From positions 558,001 to 622,000 of the forward strand of contig NZ_CP118259.1 of NCBI RefSeq assembly GCF_013337045.2: DNA of 64,000 nucleotides. The letters are read 5' to 3'. This stretch comes from Agrobacterium vitis. Its GTDB lineage: Bacteria > Pseudomonadota > Alphaproteobacteria > Rhizobiales > Rhizobiaceae. This document shows positions 46,899 through 56,089 of the stretch, in pieces; positions within the stretch are counted from its first letter, which is position 1, and each line of letters starts with the position of its first letter. Made by a program: the position numbers and the translations under genes. The notes below the pieces were generated by a model. That model was not told where the DNA came from, made no database searches, and saw nothing but the letters and a program-made list of their open reading frames with translations.

Positions 46899-46924
46899 AA
46901 AGGGTCGCGAAAGCGGCCCTTTTT
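46899..46924 (+). terminator. Rho-independent terminator
   Basis: AAAGGGTCGC / GCGGCCCTTT with GAAA loop (46899-46908, 46913-46922) leading into a T-run. Ends the 24-codon unit before the GT41 genes. Confidence 0.85.
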
Positions 46925-47095
46925 GCTGTCCGGTTGATCGTCCCGCTTTATCCCCTGATGCCTGCTCCAGCCCCGCGCAAACTCTTGTTTTTATGAATGA
47001 GAGGGTCGGGCGATCTGTATCCGGCGTTGGAACCCGGTGTTGCCGTTTGAATTCGATAATTCCGGTGACATGGGTATTGAGTGTTGGAGCATCGC

Positions 47096-49033
47096 GTGGC
47101 TACCTTGGAACTGGTACTTTCGGCCTATCAAAACGGCGATCTGGCTGAGGCGCTGGTGCTGGTCGATGCGACGCAGGAGACAGACCCGGACAGGATGGCC
47201 GATCTGGATTTTCTCACCGGCGGCATCCGGTTGAAGCAAGGCGACAAGGCCGGGGCAGCCAAGGCTTTCCTGAAAGTGGCGCAGAGCACATCGGTCAAGG
47301 CGAGTGACTGCCTGGTGATTGCCATTGATCTGCTGTTTTCCGAGGGCCAGTTCGAGGCGCTGGCCGGGCTTGTCGATCTCGTTGCAAAACGGCTTGCCGA
47401 TCATCAGACGGCGCTCTTCAAGGTCGTGACCGCCTTGTCCACGCTTGGGCGGCTCGGCGAGGCCCATCCGATCATCGGCGGCCTGGATTGCGAAAAGCGC
47501 CCGCATCTCAACCTTCTCATCGCTTTTCTCGCCACATCGACGAACAGGGACGGGTTATATGCCGTTCTGCTGGCCAATGCCGTGCGCTACCCCAACAATG
47601 CTTTTCTGCTTGCCGCCCTGGCGCAACGCGCCCAGGAGCGCTGCGATTTCGCTGTGACGGATCATTTTGCGGCCAGGTTGCAAGAACCGGGTTTCGGGGA
47701 GCGTCTGGCGGCTTTTGAGCTGGGTTTGGCAAGGATCATCCGCACCGATGACGAGCGTGAGGCGGCAAAGCCGTTTTTCGGAGCGCTCGAAGTCATGCGT
47801 CACCGCGCGCAAGTGGCAGAACCTCTATCGCGTCGGGTGATCCGCCCGCAGGGCCGGCTTCGCATCGCCTATTTTTCCAGCGATTTTCGCCTTCATCCGA
47901 TGATGACGCTGATCTATGACGCCCTGTTGCAGCATGACCGTTCGCGGTTCGATATTATCCTGTTGTGCAATTCTCCCGCTGGTTCCGAGGCTTATCAATC
48001 GACGTGGCCGGAGCAATTGCGTAGCGAAGTCGTCCGGGTTCGCGATCTGTCCAGCGCGGCCATCATCGAATGGATACGCCAAAATGAGGTCGATATCCTG
48101 GTGGATCTGAATGGGCATACGGCGCGGGCAAGGCTCGATGTCATCGACCTTTGTGACGCACCGATCAAAGTTACCTATATGGGATTTCCCGGTGCGGTGG
48201 TTGGGGTCGATCTGGACTATGCGATCAGCGATCCGATCATCACGCCCGATAGCAGCAAGCCCCATTATCAGGAAAAGCTCTGCCGCTTGCCGGAAACCTA
48301 TATGGCCAACAGCATATCAGGCCGGACCTGGCAAAAGAAGGCAAGCCGCGAGGTGGTTGGCTTGCCATCCGGTCGGTTCGTGTTCGGCTCGTTCAACGGG
48401 TCGCAGAAGATCGACCGCCAGGCAATCCGTCTCTGGTCGCAGATTCTGAAGCGTGTGCCTGAAGCCGTCCTCTCCATAAGCTGCGCGCGACCTGCGGTGG
48501 CCGACAATCTTCGCGTCGCCTTCGCGCAACAGGGCATCGATGCCGGGCGATTGATCTTCTTCGATAGTTGCCCGCTTGCGGAGTTTCTGGCCCGGATGTC
48601 GGCAACCGATCTGGTGCTCGACACCTTTATCTACAACGGCCACACCACCACATCCGATGCGCTGTGGGCAGGCGTTCCTGTTCTGACGAAGAAAGGCAAG
48701 GCATTCGCGGGCCGGGTCTCCGAAAGCCTGCTGAAGGCTGTTGGCTTGCCGGAACTGGTGGCGCAGGATGCGGATGATTTTGTCGCCCGCGCTGTGGAGT
48801 TTGCCGAACATCCAGACCGGCTGGAAGAGCTTCGGATGCGTCTGCGCACCCAGATTTTAACCGCGCCGCTGTTTGATGCCGAGCGCTTCACGCGTCATCT
48901 GGAGTGCGGCTACGAGATGATGGCGGAGCGGGCGCGGGCGGGCCTTGCGCCCGATCATCTCGATGTTCCGGCCTTGCCTGCGCGCAAGGAACCGTTTTTT
49001 ACGCCGCAAGAGGCAGGACATGGCAACGTTTGA
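47096..49033 (+). CDS. TPR / GT41 (OGT-SPINDLY-like) glycosyltransferase 1
   Basis: 645 residues. GTG 47096 is chosen because GGAG lies six bases upstream and the start then aligns with the two paralogs (MATLELVLSAYQNGDLAEAL). Helical TPR-like repeats fill about residues 1-240. The GT41 catalytic part follows: AYFSSDFRLHPMMTLIYDAL, DILVDLNGHTARARL, YMGFPGAVVGVDLDYAISDP, FVFGSFNGSQKI, DLVLDTFIYNGHTTTSDALW and KAFAGRVSESLLKA. Such enzymes are cytoplasmic and put GlcNAc or fucose on Ser/Thr (or, in HMW1C relatives, glucose on Asn). The acceptor is unknown. Its 3' end overlaps copy 2 by 14 bases. Confidence 0.9.
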   Translation: MATLELVLSAYQNGDLAEALVLVDATQETDPDRMADLDFLTGGIRLKQGDKAGAAKAFLKVAQSTSVKASDCLVIAIDLLFSEGQFEALAGLVDLVAKRLADHQTALFKVVTALSTLGRLGEAHPIIGGLDCEKRPHLNLLIAFLATSTNRDGLYAVLLANAVRYPNNAFLLAALAQRAQERCDFAVTDHFAARLQEPGFGERLAAFELGLARIIRTDDEREAAKPFFGALEVMRHRAQVAEPLSRRVIRPQGRLRIAYFSSDFRLHPMMTLIYDALLQHDRSRFDIILLCNSPAGSEAYQSTWPEQLRSEVVRVRDLSSAAIIEWIRQNEVDILVDLNGHTARARLDVIDLCDAPIKVTYMGFPGAVVGVDLDYAISDPIITPDSSKPHYQEKLCRLPETYMANSISGRTWQKKASREVVGLPSGRFVFGSFNGSQKIDRQAIRLWSQILKRVPEAVLSISCARPAVADNLRVAFAQQGIDAGRLIFFDSCPLAEFLARMSATDLVLDTFIYNGHTTTSDALWAGVPVLTKKGKAFAGRVSESLLKAVGLPELVAQDADDFVARAVEFAEHPDRLEELRMRLRTQILTAPLFDAERFTRHLECGYEMMAERARAGLAPDHLDVPALPARKEPFFTPQEAGHGNV

Positions 49034-50918
49034 TACGGCGGTAAAGGCCTATCAGGCCGGGGATTTCGACGCCGCGCTGGGTGCGGCGCGTTCTGTGATT
49101 GCCAAACAAGCGCCCAACCATGCGATGGCGCAGGCCCTGGTCGGTAATATCCTGCTGAAGCGCGGCGATAAGCCAGCTGCCGCCACCGCTTTTGTCCAGG
49201 CGGCACAGGCCAATCGCGCCGAGGCCCCTGCCTTTTTGAAGCTGGCGGCGACGCTGTTTCTCCAGGCCGGACAGGCGGATGAAGCGCGCCGGATCGGGTT
49301 GGAGGCGGGACTTCTTAACCGCGTCGATCCGGCCTTCGTGCTGGTTATGGCGCAGACCCTGCTGGCCCCCTGGGACAATGCTGCCCGCCAGGCCGTGACG
49401 CAACTGATCCCTTATCTTGACCGGGCGAGCGGCCCGGCGATGTTTTTTGCCGCCAGTTTCTACCGCGCCAATTGGCAGTTGCCGGAGCTGAAAGCGCTGC
49501 TGGACGAGGCCCGCGAAACCGTGCCTGACGATGCCGCCATCGAAGGCCTGCGCTTTGCCAGCGCCCATGATCTGGTCGATCTCGCCACCATTGCCCGCCA
49601 TCAGGCGTTGATGGCAGCCCCGGACGAGCCTTACGCGCGTGCTGTCTTGCAGGTCGAGCAGGCGCTGTCCCGTGTGCTCTGGTGCGAAGACGAGAGTGTG
49701 CAGGCCAAGCCCGTGCGCGAGCATCGGGCCCTGTCGCAAAGCTTTGCCGCCCGCCAGCCCCGGCGGAAAATCGGAATGGCTGAACAACCCCTGCATATCG
49801 GCTATCTCTCCAGCGACTTTCACGCCCATGCAACCATGACGCTGTTTCTCGACAGCCTGCTGGCCCATGATCGCAGCCGGTTCAGGATCACGCTGTTCTG
49901 CTATACTGCAAAGACCTACAGCGCCGATCAGCAGGCGATGCCGGAGCAGCTGCGCCGCGAACTTGTCAGCCTGCGCGATCTTTCCGACGAGGCGGCGGCT
50001 GGCGAAATCGACCGTCAACAGGTCGATATTCTGGTCGATCTGAAAGGCCATACGCCGGGTGCCAGGCTCGGCATCGTCAATCTGTCGTCGGCGCCAGTTA
50101 AAGCAACCTATCTCGGCTTTCCCGGCCCGGTGTCCGGCGTCGATCTGGATTATGCCATCACCGATCCGGTGGTGACGCCTGATAGTGCCGAGGCTTTTTA
50201 CCAGGAAAAATTCTGCCGCCTGCCGGAGTGCTATCAGGCCAACAGCGCAGCCAGCCGTCCGCAACCAAGGCCGTCGCGGCGTGCTGATCACGGGGTGCCG
50301 GAGCATGCCTTCGTTTTCGCTTCCTTCAACGGCGTCCACAAGATCACGCCGCAGACCATGTCCCTGTGGGCTAGAGTATTGCGGGCCGCACCCGATAGCC
50401 TGTTGTGGATGCTTTGCCCGGATGCCCTTGCAAGAACCAACCTGGAGGCGGGGTTTGTGGCTGAAGGTATCGATCCGGCTCGCATCCTGTTTGCCGCCAA
50501 GCAGGATTATGGCGACCATGTCCACCGGCTGCCGCTGGCCGATCTGGCGCTCGATACCTTCCCCTGCAACGGCCACACGACGACCTCCGATATGCTTTGG
50601 GGTGGGCTGCCGGTCTTGACCAAACGTGGGCATTGTTTTGCCGGGCGGGTGTCGGAAAGCCTGTTGAAGGCTGTCGGCCTCGAGCAACTGGTGGCTGATG
50701 ATGAGGAGGCTTTCGTCCGTCTGGCCGCAGAGCTGGCCCGGCAACCGGACAAGATCGCGGCGCTGAAAAACCACCTTGCCGCCAGTCGCCAAGCCGCGCC
50801 GCTGTTTGATACGCTTCGCTTCACCCGGCATCTGGAGCGAGCCTATGAGATGATGGCGGAGCGCGCCCGTGCTGGCCTTGCGCCCGCCCGGATCGACGTT
50901 CCGGCCTTGCCGGGGTAA
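49020..50918 (+). CDS. TPR / GT41 glycosyltransferase 2
   Basis: 632 residues, paralog of the preceding gene. ATG 49020 follows GAGGCAGGAC and overlaps copy 1, so both are made from one message. Helical repeats (about 1-240) start with MATFDTAVKAYQAGDFDAAL. The catalytic part has GYLSSDFHAHATMTLFLDSL, DILVDLKGHTPGARLG, YLGFPGPVSGVDLDYAITDP, DLALDTFPCNGHTTTSDMLW and HCFAGRVSESLLKAVG. The repeat half is clearly more divergent between paralogs than the catalytic half, as expected if each copy recognises a different protein. Confidence 0.9.
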   Translation: MATFDTAVKAYQAGDFDAALGAARSVIAKQAPNHAMAQALVGNILLKRGDKPAAATAFVQAAQANRAEAPAFLKLAATLFLQAGQADEARRIGLEAGLLNRVDPAFVLVMAQTLLAPWDNAARQAVTQLIPYLDRASGPAMFFAASFYRANWQLPELKALLDEARETVPDDAAIEGLRFASAHDLVDLATIARHQALMAAPDEPYARAVLQVEQALSRVLWCEDESVQAKPVREHRALSQSFAARQPRRKIGMAEQPLHIGYLSSDFHAHATMTLFLDSLLAHDRSRFRITLFCYTAKTYSADQQAMPEQLRRELVSLRDLSDEAAAGEIDRQQVDILVDLKGHTPGARLGIVNLSSAPVKATYLGFPGPVSGVDLDYAITDPVVTPDSAEAFYQEKFCRLPECYQANSAASRPQPRPSRRADHGVPEHAFVFASFNGVHKITPQTMSLWARVLRAAPDSLLWMLCPDALARTNLEAGFVAEGIDPARILFAAKQDYGDHVHRLPLADLALDTFPCNGHTTTSDMLWGGLPVLTKRGHCFAGRVSESLLKAVGLEQLVADDEEAFVRLAAELARQPDKIAALKNHLAASRQAAPLFDTLRFTRHLERAYEMMAERARAGLAPARIDVPALPG

Positions 50919-51033
50919 GTGTTTAACGCTGTGTGCGGGCAAGCCTCGGGCAATGGTTTTCCTCTATCCGACATGACGCTACGGCATTTTTCTGCCGTCG
51001 CATGGATTGAACATGCAGGTGGCTTGGCGGATC

Positions 51034-52947
51034 ATGGCTCAAGATATGGATTTGGCGCTTAATGCCTATCGGCAGGGCGCGTTTGATAAGGCTCTGGGCC
51101 ATGCGCAGGCGGCAGCCAGGCAATTGGCGCGGGCCGGAAACGCCGGGCAGGCCGAAATGCTCGCCGCTAATATCCATCTGAAGCTCGGCCAGAAGATCGA
51201 GGCGGGGCAAGCCTTTGCCCGGTCGGCAGCAGCTTTGCCGGAAAAACGCGCCGAATTCCTGAAATTCGCCGCCAAGCTCTATCTGGCCGAGCGGCGGGCC
51301 GATCTTCTGGAAGGTATTGCTGTTGCGGCAGCGCGCGCCAATGCAGACGATGCGGGTTTTGTCAGCGAGATCGCCAATATGCTGCTGGGTGCGGGCATGC
51401 ATCCGCCACTGGATGAATTAGTGCCGCTTCTCGATCTGACCAGTAACTGGCATTTGCAGATCATCATCAACCACTATCAATTGACCCGCAAACCGGAAAA
51501 ACTGAAGCCGATCATCGAAAAGCGCTATGCGGAAAGCCCCGAGGACAGTTTTATCGCGGTGAATTATTTCAAGTTCTGCCGCTCCAGCCTGTTCTTTCCG
51601 ATCTCAAGGCAATGGCTTGAGATGATGAAGACACCTGAGGATCCGCTGACGGCGGAAATTCTCTATCGCGACCAGCCTCTGTCGCGCTGCTATTGGAGCG
51701 ATGACCCGGCGGTCATCAATGGTCCTTGCGGGGGCACCGACCTGCTTCAGCGCAATGTGAGCGACGCCATGCCCCGGCGCGCCGTTCGTGCTTTGGGCGA
51801 AAAACTCAAGATCGGTTATCTCTCCTCGGATCTGACCATCCATGCCACCATGTATCTCCTCTATGACGTCTTCCTGGCCCATGACCGCAGCCGGTTCGAC
51901 ATTACCTTCTTTTGCCACACCCCGCCTGGCCAGGCGGCGATCCAAAAGACCTGGGACCCTGTGCTGCAATCGGAAATTATCACCGTCGGCCAGATGGATC
52001 ATAACGGGATCGCCCAGGACATCAGCCGGCGCGGTATCGATATTCTCATCGACCTGAAGGGACACACGGCGGGCAACCGGCTTGCCGCCGTTGCTCTTTC
52101 GGATGCGCCGGTCAAGGCCAGCTGGATCGGCTATCCCGGCTCGGTGCGTGGTGCAGGGCTGGATTATCACATTACCGACCCCATCGTCACACCCGACGAT
52201 GCCAAGCCCTGGTTTGAGGAAAAGCTCTGCCGCTTGCCGGAAACCTATCAGGGTAATTGCAGCCTGACCAAGCCGCGCCCCAAACTCATGAAGCGGTCCG
52301 ATCACGGGCTGCCTGACGAGGCCTTGGTTTTTGCTTCCTTCAATTCTCCCGCCAAGATCAGTCCGCAAAGCATCTCGCTATGGGCCTCCATCATGAAAAC
52401 CGTGCCGGACAGCCTGCTTTGGATATTGTGCAGCGGGCCGCAATTGCAGGCCAATTTCGCCGAGGAATTCGCCCGGCTCGGCATTGGCCGTGAGCGTATC
52501 GTCTTTGCCGAGGGGGCGGATTATCCCGATCATCTGAGCCGGGTGGGGCTTGCCGATCTGGCGCTCGACACCTTCCCCTATAACGGTCATACCACCACGT
52601 CGGACCTCCTCTGGGGTGGCCTGCCGGTCTTGACGAAAAAGGGCCGTAGCTTTGCTTCACGGGTATCAGAGAGCCTGCTCACGGCCATCGGACTGCACGA
52701 ACTGGTGGCGCGGGATGACGCGGATTTTATCGAAAGAGCCGTAGATTTTGCTGCTCACCCGGAAAAGATCGTCGCCCTGAAACAAAAGCTCGAAGCGAAC
52801 CGCCGCAAGGAGCCTTTGTTCGACACCGAGCGCTTCACCCGGCATCTGGAAAGCGCCTATGAGATGATGGCGGCTCGGGCCAGGGCAGGGCTTGCGCCTG
52901 ACCATATCGACGTGCCGGTCCTGCCGATCCGGGCAACGCCGTTCTAG
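51034..52947 (+). CDS. TPR / GT41 glycosyltransferase 3
   Basis: 637 residues, third tandem paralog, 115 bases after copy 2. The start at 51034 (MAQDMDLALNAYRQGAFDKA) is set by alignment with the other copies; TTG 51007 would add nine residues. Catalytic motifs are GYLSSDLTIHATMYLLYDVF, DILIDLKGHTAGNRLA, WIGYPGSVRGAGLDYHITDP, DLALDTFPYNGHTTTSDLLW and RSFASRVSESLLTAIG. The gap before it is long enough for its own promoter. A diverged copy of the dispersed palindrome follows its stop. Confidence 0.9.
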   Translation: MAQDMDLALNAYRQGAFDKALGHAQAAARQLARAGNAGQAEMLAANIHLKLGQKIEAGQAFARSAAALPEKRAEFLKFAAKLYLAERRADLLEGIAVAAARANADDAGFVSEIANMLLGAGMHPPLDELVPLLDLTSNWHLQIIINHYQLTRKPEKLKPIIEKRYAESPEDSFIAVNYFKFCRSSLFFPISRQWLEMMKTPEDPLTAEILYRDQPLSRCYWSDDPAVINGPCGGTDLLQRNVSDAMPRRAVRALGEKLKIGYLSSDLTIHATMYLLYDVFLAHDRSRFDITFFCHTPPGQAAIQKTWDPVLQSEIITVGQMDHNGIAQDISRRGIDILIDLKGHTAGNRLAAVALSDAPVKASWIGYPGSVRGAGLDYHITDPIVTPDDAKPWFEEKLCRLPETYQGNCSLTKPRPKLMKRSDHGLPDEALVFASFNSPAKISPQSISLWASIMKTVPDSLLWILCSGPQLQANFAEEFARLGIGRERIVFAEGADYPDHLSRVGLADLALDTFPYNGHTTTSDLLWGGLPVLTKKGRSFASRVSESLLTAIGLHELVARDDADFIERAVDFAAHPEKIVALKQKLEANRRKEPLFDTERFTRHLESAYEMMAARARAGLAPDHIDVPVLPIRATPF

Positions 52948-53008
52948 AGTTTGCGAGGTTGAGATTGAAGCGGGCAGATTTGCGGTCCATCGTCGTGCCC
53001 GGATATTT

Positions 53009-53038
53009 GTGCTTTTTATAAAACGCACGGCGCCGTAA
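53009..53038. repeat. Dispersed palindrome copy (module 2)
   Basis: GTGCTTTTTATAAAACGCAC (53009-53028) followed by GGCGCCGTAA. One base breaks the inner palindrome compared with 2992-3011. Lies between the third GT41 gene and the asparaginase gene. Confidence 0.75.
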
Positions 53039-53124
53039 AAATCTCGCCAGCTTGTTTAGGGATGCGCCCTGTCGCATTCTGCGCTAATCAAACAGGATCG
53101 CCAAACATCGAAGGCTTCGCCATC

Positions 53125-54132
53125 ATGACCAATCCCATTACCGTTGAAGTCACCCGCGGAAATCGCCTCGAAAGCCGCCATCATGGCGTGGCCGTGGTGG
53201 TGGATGGCGATGGCCAGGTGGTGTTTTCCGCTGGAGATATCGAGGCCGGTGTGTTTCCGCGCTCAGCCTGCAAGGCCATGCAGGCCCTGCCTTTGGTGGA
53301 AAGCGGTGCTGCGGATGCTTATGGATTTGGTGATAAGGAACTGGCGCTGGCCTGTTCCTCTCATTCCGGCGAGGATGAGCATGTGGTGCTGGCGGCGCTG
53401 ATGCTGGCCAGGGCCGGACTGGATGTGGATGCGCTGGAATGCGGCGCCCATTGGTCATTCGACCAGAAAACCCTGATCCATCAGGCCCGCACATTGGAAA
53501 AGCCGCAGGCGCTGCACAATAATTGCTCCGGTAAACATGCCGGTTTCGTCTGCGCCTGCGTGCATGCTGGCTATCAGGTCGAAGGCTATGTGGAATACGA
53601 TCATCCCCTGCAACGCGATATCCGTGCGACGATGGAAAGTCTGACGGGTGCCGTGCTGGACCGCGACCATTGCGGCACCGACGGCTGCTCGATCCCCACC
53701 TATGCGGTGCCGCTGAAGGCGCTGGCCCATGGTTTTGCCAGGATGGCAACAGGGCAGGGGCTGGAGCCGCTGCGCGCCAAGGCCTCCAGACGGCTGATCG
53801 ATGCCTGCATGGCGGAGCCTTATTACGTGGCGGGTACCGCACGCGCCTGCACGAAGATGATGCAGGTCGCCCCGGGGCAGATCTTCGCCAAGACCGGTGC
53901 CGAAGGGGTGTTCTGCGCCATTCTGCCGCAACAGGGCCTGTCGATTGCGGTCAAGGTGGATGACGGCACGACACGCGCCGCCGAGGCGATGGTGACGGCG
54001 CTGCTGGCCCGCTATTTCGAAAAGGACAGTCCCGAGCGGCTGGCGCTGCTTGCCATGGCCAACAAGCCGATGCACAACTGGACAAGCCGCCATGTCGGCG
54101 ATGTCAGGGTGACGGACGTGTTGTTTTCCTGA
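53125..54132 (+). CDS. L-asparaginase, Rhizobium etli type (PF06089)
   Basis: 335 residues. It converts asparagine to aspartate and ammonia in the cytoplasm. It belongs to the Rhizobium-type class unrelated to bacterial types I and II. The catalytic Ser/Lys pair is in RSACKAMQ, the second Ser in CSSHSGEDE, the zinc-type Cys/Lys in NNCSGKHAGF, the other Cys in DGCSIPTYAVPL, and the conserved Lys in CTKMMQ. All are present, so the enzyme should be active. ATG 53125 follows AAGG. Convergent with the DeoR gene. Confidence 0.92.
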   Translation: MTNPITVEVTRGNRLESRHHGVAVVVDGDGQVVFSAGDIEAGVFPRSACKAMQALPLVESGAADAYGFGDKELALACSSHSGEDEHVVLAALMLARAGLDVDALECGAHWSFDQKTLIHQARTLEKPQALHNNCSGKHAGFVCACVHAGYQVEGYVEYDHPLQRDIRATMESLTGAVLDRDHCGTDGCSIPTYAVPLKALAHGFARMATGQGLEPLRAKASRRLIDACMAEPYYVAGTARACTKMMQVAPGQIFAKTGAEGVFCAILPQQGLSIAVKVDDGTTRAAEAMVTALLARYFEKDSPERLALLAMANKPMHNWTSRHVGDVRVTDVLFS

Positions 54133-54162
54133 TCCGACGCATCTTCATATCCTGACGACGGG

Positions 54163-54918
54163 TCACGCCTGAAAAAGCGCGATCCCTGTCGCCTGATAGG
54201 GGGTAAGGCGCGCGGCCTCCACGCTGGGTCCAACGATCAATCCCGCCAGGGCCGGCAGTGGCATGATCTGGCAGGGCGATAGCGTGTCGAGCTTTTCTGC
54301 GGTCAGGCAAAGATAGGTTTCCGCGCTGACCGATGCGATCAGCCGTTTGATCGCCGCTTCCTCGGCTTCGCCGGTGGTGACGCCATGCTGTGGGTGGATG
54401 GCGGTAGCACCCAGGAAGAACAGATGCGGGCGCAGCCTTGCAATTGCTTCCGCCGCCACCGCACCCACCGCCACCATCGAATGCCGGTAGAGCCGCCCGC
54501 CGATCAGGATGACCTCGATATCGCTGCGCCTTTCCAGCTCGACGGCAATGGTCGGGCTATGGGTGATCACCGTCAGGCCAAGATTTTGCGGCAGCAACCG
54601 GGCAATTTCAGCATTGGTGGTGCCACCATCCAGAAAGATCATCTGCCCCGGCTGGACCAATGCCACCGCACGGGTTGCCAAAGCCTGCTTCTCACTGCCC
54701 GCCCGGCTTTTTCGGGTCGAAAAATCCGGCAGGTCAGGCGAAAGCGGCAGCGCACCGCCATGCACGCGGGCCAGCAATCCCACTGCTGCCATGTCGCGCA
54801 TATCGCGGCGAATGGTGTCTTCCGACAGGTCGAGTTCAGCGGCGAAATCCTTGGCAATCACCCGCCCGTCGCGTTGTAGCCGGGAGAGAATGAGAGCCTT
54901 GCGTTGATGAGTCAGCAT
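54163..54918 (-). CDS. DeoR-family transcriptional regulator
   Basis: 251 residues. DeoR HTH at the N-terminus (AKDFAAELDLSEDTIRRDMR and the ARVHGGAL hinge), then the sugar-phosphate-sensing DeoRC domain (FLDGGTTNAEIARLLPQ, LIGGRLYRHSM, FLGATAIHPQHGVTT). It is divergent from the DUF4406-like gene across about 113 bases and probably controls it. The effector is likely a phosphorylated sugar or nucleoside derivative, by family. Confidence 0.93.
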   Translation of the reverse strand: MLTHQRKALILSRLQRDGRVIAKDFAAELDLSEDTIRRDMRDMAAVGLLARVHGGALPLSPDLPDFSTRKSRAGSEKQALATRAVALVQPGQMIFLDGGTTNAEIARLLPQNLGLTVITHSPTIAVELERRSDIEVILIGGRLYRHSMVAVGAVAAEAIARLRPHLFFLGATAIHPQHGVTTGEAEEAAIKRLIASVSAETYLCLTAEKLDTLSPCQIMPLPALAGLIVGPSVEAARLTPYQATGIALFQA

Positions 54919-55031
54919 TGCACGAAATTACCTGAAAATTTACATAATCATCTATGTCAACAATTTTGACTCGACTATCAAGAAGAATCGTGCAGATTTG
55001 GGGATATTCGTGCAGTTTAATGGAGAGACAA

Positions 55032-55391
55032 ATGCTGATTTTGATTGCAGGCCCTTATCGCTCGGGCACCGGTGACGACCCAGTGAAAATGGCGGCCAAC
55101 CTGAGGGCATTGGAGGCCCCGTCCTATGCGCTGTTTCAGGCCGGACATGTGCCGATGATCGGGGAATGGGTGGCACTGCCGATCTGGCACGCAGCGGGTG
55201 GAACGGCTGTCGGCGATGCGCTCTATGAGGAGATTTTCCACCCGGTCGCGGGTCGGCTGCTGGCGCTTTGCGATGGTGTCTTGCGCTTGCCCGGTGCTTC
55301 CAAAGGCGCGGACAACGATGTGCGGATTGCCAACGAACGCGGCATTCCCGTATGGACCCGGCTGGAGGATGTGCCCGATGTGGTCTTGTAA
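55032..55391 (+). CDS. DUF4406 / deoxyribosyltransferase-fold protein
   Basis: 119 residues. Starts MLILIAGPYRSG, then DPVKMAANLRALEAPSYALF, and ends with CDGVLRLPGASKGADNDVRI and NERGIPVW: the wording of DUF4406-like proteins related to nucleoside 2-deoxyribosyltransferases. ATG 55032 has GGAG eight bases upstream. It pairs with a divergent DeoR regulator, which fits a nucleoside or nucleotide-sugar substrate, but activity is not proven for the family. Confidence 0.8.
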   Translation: MLILIAGPYRSGTGDDPVKMAANLRALEAPSYALFQAGHVPMIGEWVALPIWHAAGGTAVGDALYEEIFHPVAGRLLALCDGVLRLPGASKGADNDVRIANERGIPVWTRLEDVPDVVL

Positions 55392-55648
55392 TATGAGGAT
55401 GCGCGATAGCGAACCTTCGTAGAACAGACGAGCCGACGCCGGGCATTTTCCCGGTTTTGGCCGGTGATCATAAAGGAGGCGCGGTTGCAAATCCAATAGA
55501 ACACATGAGCTAATGGATTCCCTCTATCTCCCATGCCACTGGATGATCCGGCATCACCCCGCAGGGTTGCGGCGGTGACCGGCAGGAGCGATCAAATCGC
55601 AGTTTCTGCCAGGATTGTGGCCAGGATTGTGGAGAGAATAGGGGACAG

Positions 55649-55966
55649 ATGTTGATGAGAAGAGTTTTGCACGGGCTTTTTAGTCTGATGATTTTGTCTG
55701 GTCTGGTTTCATGCCAGACACCTCAGGAATCTGCCAGCAACGCGGAAATGACCTGTAGCGCACAAGGCCTGAAGCCGGGGACAACGCGCTACCAGAAATG
55801 TGTTGGGGCGACCTATCAGAGCAATCGCATGCAGGCCAAGCAGGCCGAAAGCAATGTGGCTGCCGGTGCGGCGATCGGCGTACTTGGAGGTGCTGTTCTT
55901 GGTGCCAGCCTGGACAACCGGCACCATTATTATCGTCGCTGCGGGCCTTTGGGTTGCTATTACTAA
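55649..55966 (+). CDS. Small glycine-rich lipoprotein
   Basis: 105 residues. Lipoprotein signal with lipobox LVSC (Cys at about 22). The mature part has two Cys pairs (MTCSAQ..KCVG and RCGPLGCYY). A Gly/Ala-rich stretch AAIGVLGGAVLGAS resembles glycine-zipper surface antigens, so it may insert in the outer membrane. GGACAG precedes the start; a second ATG two codons on is possible. Function unknown. Confidence 0.78.
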   Translation: MLMRRVLHGLFSLMILSGLVSCQTPQESASNAEMTCSAQGLKPGTTRYQKCVGATYQSNRMQAKQAESNVAAGAAIGVLGGAVLGASLDNRHHYYRRCGPLGCYY

Positions 55967-55968
55967 AA

Positions 55969-56066
55969 GCATTTCCAGCAAAAGTGTGTAGCGGTTTTGG
56001 CAATCGGAAATGCGTGGAGAGCAAAACCATTTCCAGCAAAAGTGCGTAAGCGGTTTTGCTGGAAAT
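55969..56066. repeat. Pair of ATTTCCAGCAAAA palindromic elements
   Basis: Element 1 (55969-56013) and element 2 (56029-56066) both begin ATTTCCAGCAAAAGTG. Element 2 has perfect 13-base arms (56029-56041, 56054-56066). They follow the lipoprotein stop by two bases and lie before the convergent gene's stop, so they may double as terminators. The wording is that of a common rhizobial intergenic palindrome, by memory. Confidence 0.8.
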
Positions 56067-56089
56067 CTCCCAAGTGCGAGAGCTTAGTA

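Noticed and set aside
46738..46924. Amino-acid attenuator for the GT41 genes
   Set aside because: The peptide has no run of one regulatory codon, and the terminator is followed by about 170 bases before the first GT41 start with no evident antiterminator, so a separate unit is more likely.
48999..50942. 647-codon minus-strand frame opposite the second GT41 gene
   Set aside because: Mirror frame of a well-supported glycosyltransferase; no domain of its own.
53150..53842. 230-codon minus-strand frame opposite the asparaginase gene
   Set aside because: Pro/Arg-rich antisense shadow of a gene with all catalytic residues.
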